From Bryopsis sp. KO-2023 (taxonomy: Eukaryota > Chlorophyta > Ulvophyceae > Bryopsidales > Bryopsidaceae): a DNA stretch of 64,000 nt. Of this stretch, positions 22,286 through 32,117 are shown in pieces. Every line of letters starts with the position of its first letter. The stretch's first letter is position 1. The position numbers and the translations under genes are program-made. Where the stretch lies: positions 6,944,001 to 7,008,000 of the forward strand of contig BSYQ01000001.1 in the NCBI GenBank assembly GCA_030272585.1. The letters run 5' to 3'. Below the pieces are notes generated by a model. That model saw nothing but the letters and a program-made list of their open reading frames with translations. It had not been told where the DNA came from and searched no databases.

Positions 22286-23036
22286 GTCACCCAGACACTC
22301 GCTTTCGAATTTCGTTCAAAGGTTTTGTGGACCGGTCGTAACACTCCGGAAGTAATCTTTTCGATGTGAAAAAAGAAAACAAAACAGACAGCAATCCAAT
22401 GTGGGTAAAAAACTCTATCTGGAGCTGATGAACAAACAAAGAAACAAACGTTTCAACGCACAGACACACCAACGATGATAAGCAGCCTTCTAAACCACAG
22501 GACTCCACGGGAGTTGTGATTGGACTGAAGCAGCACTCGGTTATTGCTGATGTCGCATTTCGGAAGGTTTGAAAACACTGCTTTCGGAAAGGGAAACGCA
22601 TGATGGTAGAAAGGAACGCAACAGCATCGTAATAATCATCAATTCATTCGGATAGGAACGCAAAGCTACTACTACCCCGCGTGTTTCCATGCCCATATCC
22701 ACAAACATAAAATCGGTTGTGTTTCATTTGTCTTAAGAAAAGTGGGGGTTTCTTGCAGTATCTCTGGACGATTGTTAAGAAAGCTGAAACCAACAGATGG
22801 CTGTTGCTGGTTGTATCGTTTGCTTTCTGTGTGCAAAATGCAGAATGCACCTGTGTTTGGGTGGAGGTTTCGTTTTCGATCAGAAGTGAAAATCAAATGC
22901 GCGCGCGTCACCCACGTTCCAGTTCATGGCCCCCACCCCCTGATTTGATTTAACATGTTGGTAACCTAATGACAATTCCATAATTTCTTCGAGAGTCGAG
23001 CAGAATCGTCGAAAGTAACAACAGGAAAGAACCGCG
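22286..23036. promoter_or_regulatory. 751-base divergent region, hydroxyacid oxidase / glutaredoxin
   Basis: Separates the head-to-head start codons of the oxidase (-) and the glutaredoxin (+). No coding frame is supported. Both promoters lie here; no specific element was recognised. Confidence 0.5.
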
Positions 23037-24529
23037 ATGCATTCCGCTCTCCAACGGCATTCTCCCTTGATCCGACATGGCGGAGCGGTTCGGGCGAGGC
23101 CTAATGTGGCGTCAGGGGTTGGCTTCTCGAGGGAGCAGGTTCTCCACAGAGATGCAGGCTTGAAGTCGCGCCGGCGGTCCGCGATATTTGCCGCAGCTCC
23201 TGGTGAGTTTTCGAGGTTGCTGCTGCGCTTGGGCCTTGCCCAAGAATCCGGAGCATCCTTCTCTTTCATTGGAGGTTGATCAGTTGGATGATTGGAATGG
23301 AAATCGACTGTTTTTCGTTTTGTTGATTTTGATCCCTTGATGTGGAAGAGCAGCACAACAAATCCTTTTGGGATGAGGATGCATTCATAACATTTGGGGT
23401 TGGAAAGGAAGCAAAGCCTTCAGTCACAGGCAACATTTGAATTTATCACGTAAAAATTTACATCGGGATGAAAAATTTCAGTGCTTTCCACTGTGACAAT
23501 GCCGAGAGGAGGAGGCCAACAACCAAATTTCTCACTCAATGTCCATGTTTCAGAGGATAATCTATTCTTGGCGACCAATTATTGATGAATAGACTAAACT
23601 TGCCATCACTTTTGGAAATGCGTTCAACAACTGCCGGCCAGATGAGTCAAATCAATACAGTAAATCATGTTTGTGGACATGTTGGTGGGATGTGAATGCA
23701 AGGGTCAGGAATGTCCGAGGAGCTGAAATCGTCGCTGGACAGCTTCATCTCAAAGAACCCCGTCATTCTTTTTATGAAGGGCACCCGGGAATTTCCGCAA
23801 TGTGGTTTTTCGAATACAACCGTTCAGGTGGGTGCATTCGCTCAAGACGGGAAAAGAGAAAATCAGTTTAGAGGCCATGCGAGCATTTTTTGCGTGCATT
23901 TTTCTTTCTTTCTGTGTTTTTGCCACCGGAAAAGATGTGCATGTTTGAATGAGTGACATGCTTAGAAATTCCTCATGGCAAATTCCATTGGATGTGGATA
24001 CATTGCATCAGGAAAATTATTGTTCTCCTGACATGATGTGGGTGAGTGTTTCTTTGGGCAGATTCTCAACACCATGGGGGTTCCGTATGAAACGGTGAAT
24101 ATTCTGGAGGATGATTTGCTTCGATCCGGCATGAAAGAATATTCTCAATGGCCCACATTCCCCCAAGTCTATATTGATGGAGAATTTTATGGAGGCTGCG
24201 ACATCATGATAGGTGTGTGATGAGTAAGCGACCTTAGGACATCATCCTGATTTAATTTGGGGTCTGCCCCCCCCCCCCAAAAAAAAAAAAAAAAGAAAGA
24301 AAAAAAAAAATTAAAAGAAAATAAAACATGATGTAAGAATCCTTTCTTTTTCTGTGTTTTCTTTTCTCAATCTATGGAATTGCGTCTTTTTTGGTTCTCT
24401 GTTGGCAGGAAGTTTTACATTTCGGAATAAAGAAGTAAGACTGTGTGCATGTGTGCGTATGTGTGTTTTCTAGAGTCTTATCAATCTGGAGAACTGAAGG
24501 AAACCCTGGAGAGAGTGATGAACTCTTGA
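23037..24529 (+). CDS. GRXS14: plastid monothiol glutaredoxin, GRXS14 type
   Basis: CGFS-type monothiol glutaredoxin of the plastid, which carries and transfers [2Fe-2S] clusters with glutathione. Four exons close in phase (23037-23202, 23703-23827, 24062-24212, 24474-24529), giving 165 residues. The first 55 residues are basic and Ser/Ala-rich ([27 protein letters not shown]), consistent with a chloroplast transit peptide. The glutaredoxin domain has [20 protein letters not shown] with the CGFS active site, the cis-Pro segment [19 protein letters not shown] and the C-terminal helix [14 protein letters not shown]. Closest by eye to Arabidopsis GRXS14 (one Grx domain, no N-terminal thioredoxin or BolA part). 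The third intron contains a C12-A16 homopolymer pair at 24267-24294. Confidence 0.94.
24267..24294. repeat. C12 followed by A16 homopolymers (glutaredoxin intron 3)
   Basis: Twelve C then sixteen A without interruption, followed by further A-rich sequence. Likely length-variable and error-prone in sequencing. Confidence 0.85.
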
Positions 24530-24726
24530 ACAAAAAAAAATCCCACTGTTTTTTGTTCGTTGGAGCTCCCTTTTCGTTTTTTTCTTTCCTTTGCTCTTTG
24601 CTGCACTGTCCGTGGAGCAACATGTAACTAATTCTCTTGTACATGCAACATCTGTTCAAAAACCATGTTTACAAAAATGAAGAAAAAACAAAAAACAACT
24701 GGAAAAATGCTGCATACAAAACGTGT

Positions 24727-26281
24727 TTATTTCTTATCTCTCTTTTTCTGGCCCAGTGTGTTGAGTTTCAGCGGTGGCACCCCTGGGGGGGAAGGGACCG
24801 CAGCTCGTGAGCTCAGATTCTCTCCCCAAGTGATTTCATCAGTGGGGAGGTTTCTGTACAAAGAAACTAACTCGCTTAGGCCCAGCTTTTATTGAACAAA
24901 TGATAGGAGAGTTTTCGGGTGGAAATCATGCAATGCAATGAAGGCATGTTTGTTCATGGCTGTGTAAGGGGCTATGTCGAATGAAAGATAAAGATAGACC
25001 TGACAACTTGAAAAATAAAGATAGAGAAAACATGAGCAGCTAAATGAATCAGGGGAGGGCCAAAGTCGGGCCTCACCTAATGCTGGATTTTGACGAATTT
25101 GGTGGATTTTCTGGGTCGGCTGGGAAACCGAGGGTGTGAAGCCCGTGCACTGGCATTCTTCCACATGCTATTGCTTTCAACACTCCTGCCAGATCCCTAG
25201 CCTCTTCCTCCTTCTTCGTGATGGTTTCCCGCATTTGTTGGATGGTGCTTTGAGTCTGAAAGATCTTTTGGGTGGACGACTTCAGCTGGCGCCTCAGCTT
25301 TTCTCTATCCGCCTGACACAAGTGCTTGTCGTCAGTCAGCGACGGCGGCCCCACGTGAGCATGCAGTTTCTCATTTAACGGCCGCAGAAAGCTACCTGCA
25401 GCACTTCAATGGTGCCATTGGCTGCCCTGAGGTCCTGCTTTGCTCTGTGGAGGTGTTCCTTTTGATCCTTCACTTCCGCAGACGTCTGGTAAACATCCAT
25501 GCTAGAGGCGGACCTCAGTGGAACGGTTCGAGCGGACACCCTGCTCTCTGAAATGCGCAAAAACAATCCATCAAAGAAGACTCACCTTCCCTCATCAGAT
25601 TGGCTTGCACCACAACAAATATTATGACTTCCAAAAAGACAATATTACGGTGTTGTTAAGAGAAGAGGCAGTCGAGTGCGTCAGTTTGAAAGAAGCGTCC
25701 GTGCAAAAATGCAATGATGAGGAAAAAACGATTGTGAAAGAAAGGCGTCACCCTGCCTCGACACTTGATGGTCGCCTTATCGTACTCCGATTTTATACAC
25801 TTCAGGAGGTGCTGGTGGGATGCATGCTGTTGTTGCGAAATGAATTCATCGAACAAGGCGCCGCACAGCTCCAGACGGCGCAGCGAAACGGAGCCGCCGC
25901 CGTTCGAGCGGACATCCTTTTCAACTACAGCGAATCGATCGCGCAATATCGAGTCCAAGGTCGCGACATCCCTACGAAAAACGACGTTGATTGCATTAAA
26001 CCCAAGTTCGCCCACGGTTTGGATCAGAATCGAGAAAACACCTCGACGCAATAAACAATTCACCGTTTCTCAGTTCAAGTCTCGACGGCAAGGGGGGGTC
26101 CTCACATTTCTTGAACGATCGACCTCTCCTTTCGCAATTGATGCTGGCCGCTCGGGGGTCTTTTGAAGCCTACATTTCGCCCCATGAATGTCTGGTGTGG
26201 CAAGTCTGGAAATCCTTTGCGAGGATTGAACACCAGGGGAGTGGCGGCAGGCCGAGAGGACGCCTTTCGTCTGCTCTGCAT
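24727..26281 (-). CDS. TSNAXIP1-like coiled-coil protein
   Basis: Coiled-coil protein with a segment like the TSNAXIP1 N-terminal domain, a family found in cilia- and sperm-associated proteins. The exon at about 25780-26040 reads GELGFNAINVVFRRDVATLD, then RRLELCGALFDEFISQQQHA and LLKCIKSEYDKA; the R-L-E-x-(x)-x-x-x-F-D-x-F-I .. I-K-x-E-Y pattern matches the family. Helical exons follow: NLMREESRVSARTVPLRSAS with KDQKEHLHRAKQDL (ending 25396), ADREKLRRQLKSSTQKIFQT with RETITKKEEEARDLAG (25312-25077), and a last exon 24874-24727 ending LGQKKRDKK. The 82-base intron between 25396 and 25312 closes in phase. A likely first exon from the ATG at 26281 (SRRKASSRPAATPLVFNP, RKERSIVQEM) is plausible, but its splice phase does not fit the next exon, so a small exon may be missing. 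Cilia role is inferred. Confidence 0.55.
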
Positions 26282-26862
26282 AGGACTGGATAACAGTTGA
26301 GCCAACCAAACTACAGTTCATTCCTTCAAATCCTCGCGCGGTCATTCCGACGAATGGGCCCAGCGTCGGGAGAAGACAGACATGCGAAATTTTGAATGCA
26401 CGGAAACAGCCGCAGGGTGGCATGTTTTATCTGACGGTCGGACTTCTCACCCGCCCGCCACCAGCAAACAGCTCCCGCATCGATCGATCGATCTATTCCG
26501 AAGTGACACGGATTTGGACACCCCCCATCTCTTCTTGAAATTTCGGTTGGCTTTGGCTGAGTTTACGAACAAGTGGTTTAGGCCAGAGCACATTTGTGGT
26601 GGAGCCCATTGTGCAGCAGTTGAGTATTTTTACAGTACCCAGTCCAATGGAGAGCAGTTTTGTTATGTCCAGAAACACTTGAGCAGATTCCCACCGCCAC
26701 CGTGCGAGCCAATACAAAAACAGAGAAGAAAGAAGAACGAACCAGATGTGCAGCACCAATGCTGGGCAATGCCCTCCAACATACAATCTCAAATGGCTTG
26801 TATTGAAACCTATATCCACGCGCGCCACCTAAACTATATAGCTATTCGTTCCATTCCAACAA

Positions 26863-29245
26863 TCACTGATCTCTCCATCGCTGCTGGCTCGTTCTATTTT
26901 TCCTCCTGCGCAGCAACGCGAAGGTGATGATTATTGTCGTCAGAATAGCAGCGGTTCCGTACAGCCAATACCCGTCCTTGGGAACCGGGTGTAGCTCTTG
27001 TGAAATTGGAGGTCCAATGACTCTTATTGGGGATGCCTGTTGTGTTGTGTGCGCAATGGCAGACCTGCAAACGTAGCACCCCTGTCTCTTCTCAAAACAC
27101 TGTCCGATTCACACAAGCGGGTGGGGCAGACAAAAGCAGACGTTTTGTTAACAACTATTACTCTTGTTGTTGGTCGGCATTCGTTTCGGCCACTGTGGAT
27201 ACATTGGCATTGGACTGAGCGAATTGCTGCAGAGCGGGATGGGATGGAAGGAGCTCCAGCAGCCTGAAAAGAGTTTTTGTCCATTGATCAACGACATCCT
27301 GCCAACACAGCACAAAACACAAACCCGTCACCATGCATCATTCTTTCCAATCTGTGCATAAACCACCAAATGAGCTGTGCAAATAGCTCACAAAAGCGAT
27401 CCAACCAGTCAAAAGACCAGAACTTCAATTGACATATGTAAAAAATATATATATATATATATGTCGACCGCCATACATCAAATTCCTCCTTGGTTGTCGG
27501 ATTGAACATTTTGAAGCAATCTTCATGCAGGGCATTCATGTCACCGTATATCTCCCAGGTGAAGGCCAGCGGGACATGCAGCCGGGTGTACATGTAATCC
27601 GTCGCCGTTCCATGTGCCAAGTACCTTGACAATAATTCAGCAAAACTTGACATTAATGCCCCAATCTTTGAGAAAATCAACACAACGACACAATGACATT
27701 CATCCACTGTGCAAATCCAGTGTCAACGCACCACACTTTTTCTTTGGTTGAAAAAATCCTAAGATGCCCAGCAGCAACGGTTCTTCAGAAACGCTCACTC
27801 ACTTACCCCACTGTTTTGCCGCCTGACCCGATTGCACAGCTTTCGCACATGTCGTTTTTCAGGGTTTTGATCATTTCGAACTGCTTGTCTGCATCTGTTC
27901 CATTCGGCATAAAGCCCTGGTGGTCGTAAGGCATGAATATGGCTTCCATCCCCGAATGCACATTCACCCAGACGTGCGGCTCGAAATCCTTTGCAACCTC
28001 ATGCAGCATTTGCACTTCTGGTTCGCTGAAAATGACAATCTTAAAAGAATGTCGAATGGCTACAGAAACAAAACTAATACAAAACACCCCACACAAAGTG
28101 ATGAATTTTCCAAAACTAAGAACAGGTATGGACCGAGCCAGCCAGCCAGCCACCCACCTGAAAGCGAACGCCCCAGGGTTCTCTTCCTTTGGATCATAAT
28201 CTGGCTCCTTGACACCAAAATCCACATCCCAATTTCTGTTGGGGTCCACACCCCTTCCATTGCGACGTTCACATAATTTCCCCCCCTCCACCAAATTCCT
28301 GCCGTTTGAGTTTTCATTAGGGAAGATTTTGAACGATATTCTGTCCATGAGGTCGACGAGCTCGTCGCTCCTGTCCCCAGGCCCAAACACTTTCCTGATC
28401 TCCGATTTGTCTGACATAGCCTTGATGAAACTCAGGCCAACCTCAGTTGTGATCAATTCCCTGCCATGCTCGCCAAAACTCTGAAAGGAAGCCAGGAGGG
28501 GGGGGGGGGTCAATGGAAATGCATCAAAAGAAATGGAGCTGTTGTTGAGTGCATCGAAGGTTGCGAAAGAAACATAAACAGAAAGCTCTTTCGCAATGAA
28601 TCCTACACTGGTGACTAATTCCGAAAAGGTGATATATGCCATACCATCAGCACTCGCATTTTGTCGTCGTCTGGTGTTGATAGGCCGGCCTGCTTGCTGG
28701 ATAGCACCTGCAAGAAAAAAAAAAAGAATACATCCCTGAAGCTGTTTCGATAACCATGGATCGAGGCTACCCCAGGAGCACATGCCGACTGTCAGACAAA
28801 AACAAAACGCTGCCAATCTTTTGCAAGCATAGCTTTTTCTTCGCACCGTCAAAGGAGCAGAGTAGTCCCCTTGAGACCTCGTTTTTTCTTCAATCTGCAT
28901 AACCCCACCAAATCAATACCTCAAATCACTTCCATGAGGATCTTTTGCAACAGTTGATTTCACCAAGGTCTACCATCAATTCAACTGACGTTCATGGAAC
29001 CTGGATGATCGCGCACGACGGCTTTCACTTCTTCCATTAGGTCGTCTCTGCCACAAGCCAGACATGGGGGCGTCAATCCAATCCTTTTTTTGAACGATTC
29101 CATCGCAGCCGCTTTTGGAGCACAGGACAGCAACCAGGGCTCCTTACATCTTGTGATAGATTCGATAGTCGACTTTCGAGACGAGGGGCCTCCCGACCGC
29201 CATTCCCACCCAGAGCGCGAAAAAAAGCGCGATTTGGAGCGTCAT
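26863..29245 (-). CDS. M14 zinc carboxypeptidase, type I membrane protein
   Basis: Secretory-pathway metallocarboxypeptidase of family M14, close by eye to the Arabidopsis At5g42320 group. Exons: 29245-29148, 29047-28990, 28894-28847, 28707-28645, 28480-28158, 28025-27807, 27624-27477, then one starting near 27300 and a last one ending at 26863. The first eight join in phase. The N-terminus MTLQIALFFALWVGMAVG is a clear signal peptide. Zinc ligands: His and Glu in SFGEHGRELIT and the later His in WVNVHSGMEAIF. Substrate binding: CERRNGRGVDPNRNWDVDFG. Catalytic Glu: PLAFTWEIYGDMNA. Near the C-terminus DGYWLYGTAAILTTIIITFA is a membrane span followed by LLRRRKNR, so the catalytic domain faces the lumen or outside. 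The join to that last exon is tentative (donor near LQQFAQSNAN). Substrate unknown. Confidence 0.92.
27445..27462. repeat. (AT)9 microsatellite in a carboxypeptidase intron
   Basis: Nine AT units just inside the intron that follows the KEEFD exon. A similar (TA)7 run lies at 18561-18575 in CPN20 intron 4. Confidence 0.8.
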
Positions 29246-29643
29246 GCTCGATCGACACAAAGGCTGGGAAAGTTCTCGATGCAAGCCGATCAAAACCACT
29301 CTCCAGAAACGCCGAAGAGATCAAGAAACCAAAAAGAAATTCGCCCTGGTGGTGCGAGTTATGAGGCTGTTGAGGAAAACTGGGCTCAGCCACAAGTGTG
29401 ACAATGACGTGACTTCTTTCCCAGAATTCTGTGCCGATGTCGCATCGCTCAGCGATCCGACAAGGATTTCCCCCATTTTTTCCAACGAACGCGCGCCTCC
29501 ACGTGGGAACTGCGTGATTGAAGGGAAAAGCATCAAAATCTTGACGTCTGTTCAGACGTCGAGCATTCAACGCGCGCGCGCCAGGACTGCGGATCATAGT
29601 CAGTCACCAAGTGCAAGCCACCCAACGTTTTCCCCTCGACGCT
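29246..29643. promoter_or_regulatory. 398-base divergent promoter region, carboxypeptidase / plastid coiled-coil gene
   Basis: Separates the start codons of the carboxypeptidase (-, 29245) and the plastid coiled-coil gene (+, 29644). Open minus-strand frames cross this gap but have no domain support. No element recognised. Confidence 0.5.
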
Positions 29644-31644
29644 ATGTCGGTGACACGATGTTTCGTGCCATGCGCAGCCGCGCTTGTACCCGTTCGCCGA
29701 AGTTCGTGCTGCCCGACGCCACGACAGCAACGTTCTGGCGCTGCCCGAGGCTCGTTTCGATGCGCTGCGACGAAAACGAAGGGGCCCGGCGGAGATGGGG
29801 AAGACGAGCTCGGTGGAGGCGAACTGCTCAACATGTTGAGGGCGGAGATGTCTCGAAAAAAAGAGGCCGAAGATGAACTGCAAGGGGTCGTCGACGAAGA
29901 GAAGCAAAAGCTTCAGGACGTCGCCGACGAGGTAGCTCTCCAGAAAACAAAACAAAACAAAAAAACTTCTTCTAGTGGGCGTCACCGTTGCGCTCGAAGA
30001 AGAACGCGAAATTTTCGACCTTTTCAAATCACGACTTCAGCAACAACTTGGGATGGGGGGGGATATGTTTTCTACTTTCACCAAATGGTGGATGCCATCA
30101 CCATGCAAATTGAATGTTCATCTGACATTGCTGCCAGCCTCCTCAAAAGTATGACTGGATTCGTTTTACTATAAACTTATTATATAGAATATAAATATTT
30201 TGCAGCTTTTGAACAAGTACCAATCAAAGAATTGAACAAACAAATGCTTCGTGTTGCTGGATCAGAACTTGGCTGGTTTTGGCTGCAGATGAAAGAATTC
30301 ATCGACAACACAGGAAAATTGAGCCAAGAGAAAGCAAACGACAGCTTCGACAAAGCAATGGTAACGCAGATCATCCTTTTTCTCTTTTCTTTTTTTCTTT
30401 TCTTTACGATTTGAGACAAAGAAGAAAACATGTGCTTCCTTTGGATATACTCGTGCATCCTGGAATAAATTCGTCGATCGTTCAAAGGTCGATTAATAAA
30501 AAATATGAGCTGATAAAAAAAACACAAAAAAACAATGGGTAACCAAAAATTGGTTCTCTGAAAAATTTGTGTGAAAAATCACCTTCCACCTTCTGCAGGA
30601 GTCCATCAACGAGTTGTCGTCAGATCTTGAAAAGGAGCTTGAAGAAAGCAAAAAACAGCGAGAGGTGTGCATTCTTGGCAGCCTGTGTTGTGTTGCCTTT
30701 GACTCAGGGGCGATGCTGTTTTGAATTCTTTTTTTGTAGCTTCCTTTTGGTTCTGCTCAACATCGCTCCTTATTCCAAGTTTGCAGAAAAAAAGTCAGAA
30801 AACTCACAGAGTGATGTTGTATTCTTGTTTTGTGATATATTATTCTTAGCGTCACGCGCTGGACCCCCCCCCCCCTCCTTCCCTTCTCCTCGCGCTATTA
30901 TTATTATTGTAAATGCTAAAAAAAGAAATTCAAAACATAGCGCCGCCCCTTTTTGAAACAAAAACAGTTCCGACTAGGTCGATTATGTGACATAAATCCT
31001 GTGACATAAATCCTGTGGTAATAATAGAAAGAGGAGGAGGAGTTCTATGAATGGGAGCAAGATATGACCGATGCAAAGAATGAAGGCCAATTCTTCAAAG
31101 GCTTGTACGAGCCCTTTTTTGGCAACAAAAAGAAAAAGAGGGATCAGCAGAAGGGCCAAGCCGTTCGACCCATGCGCCGCCGAAGTAAGGTGTTAGGAGG
31201 CAATGGCCGATTTCCTGCAAGATGACTTTGATTGACTTGCATATTCAGGCAAAAACGTTGAGTATGTTGAATTATGGACACCTCCTTTGGAATGGTCAAT
31301 TTTAAATCTCTCTATTCGGAAAATGTGGGGGGGGGGGGGAGGGGATTGCTCCATCTATTTGCTGTTGGGTGCATGATCTTGCAACGAGGTTGTTGTGAGG
31401 GCAATTGTGGACCCCAGGTAAATAATTGTGAGAATAAGAAAGTGTGCATGGGGAAGTCTGGGTGATGGCGTCCTGATTGAATTTTTTTTGTCCCCTTTGG
31501 GGAATCTTCTGGCTGCAGGTGGGGTCATGGTCAACCGCAGTGCCTAGATCAGAGCCTCCCTTGTTTCGCACCTTCCTCATTGGGTTGGCGGAAGGAATTT
31601 ACTTGCAGAAGCTCCTGCAAGGTGTGGATGCTGTGTATGAATAA
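29644..31644 (+). CDS. plastid-targeted coiled-coil protein, function unknown
   Basis: I do not recognise the family. The first 45 residues look like a chloroplast transit peptide (MSVTRCFVPCAAALVPVRRS, then RGSFRCAATKTK, with a cleavage-like CAA). A helical region follows: MLRAEMSRKKEAEDELQG, VDEEKQKLQDVADE. Further exons: 30206-30360 (FEQVPIKELNKQMLRVAGSE, then LGWFWLQMKEFIDNTGKLSQ), 30599-30664 (SSDLEKELEESKKQRE), 31028-31184 (EEEEFYEWEQDMTDAKNEGQ, FFKGLYEPFFGNKKKKR) and a last exon ending PPLFRTFLIGLAEGIYLQKL and DAVYE at 31644. Two joins are unresolved: between 29931 and 30206 (the frame LEEEREIFDLFKSRLQQQ looks coding but is out of phase), and between 31184 and the last exon, where CMILQRGCCEGNCGPQ may be a small exon. 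An AATAAA overlaps the stop codon. Probably a stromal or membrane-associated plastid protein. Confidence 0.6.
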
Positions 31645-32117
31645 ACACCCTGCAAAAGCTTAGATGATTTTCTTGCCTGCATTCATATTTTCCCAAATTT
31701 GTTTTTTGTTTTTAGTTTTCCTTTTGTTTTTCTGTCTTTTACTTGCTCCCCCCTTCTGCGATCAAAAAAATTCCCATTCCCACCGAAAAAAATTCAAGCA
31801 AAAAAAAAGACGACATGCTCCAATTGTGCCGCTAAGGACCTCATGAAGAAGTGTGAATTAATGGTGGTGGCTGTGTGTGTGCGTTGTTTTGATCAGATCT
31901 CAATGGTGGCAGTGGATCCTGGGTGGTCGACCTGGGAGTGATGTTGCTTTTCCTTGCAACATGGCCTTTCATGATCCCATCAGACGAAACCACCACTTGA
32001 CTGTTTTATCCATCATAGCTACAGCAACTAGCGATCCATCACAATCTGGGTTAGGAGCAGAGATCCCCACAATGTGCAGGGTGGACTCCTAGGGATGAAT
32101 TTGTGGGAAAAAAATGG
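31645..32117. other. convergent intergenic region, no gene seen
   Basis: About 470 bases between the stops of the plastid coiled-coil gene (+) and the mutase (-). T- and A-rich, with short non-coding frames only. Confidence 0.5.

Noticed and set aside
27803..28900. A 365-codon uninterrupted minus-strand frame taken as one exon
   Set aside because: It contains real carboxypeptidase exons, but also in-frame introns. Homology and GT-AG sites show splicing at 28847/28707, 28645/28480 and 28158/28025.
29533..30027. A 164-codon minus-strand frame across the start of the plastid coiled-coil gene
   Set aside because: It is antisense to a well-formed transit peptide and coiled-coil exon and has no recognisable content.
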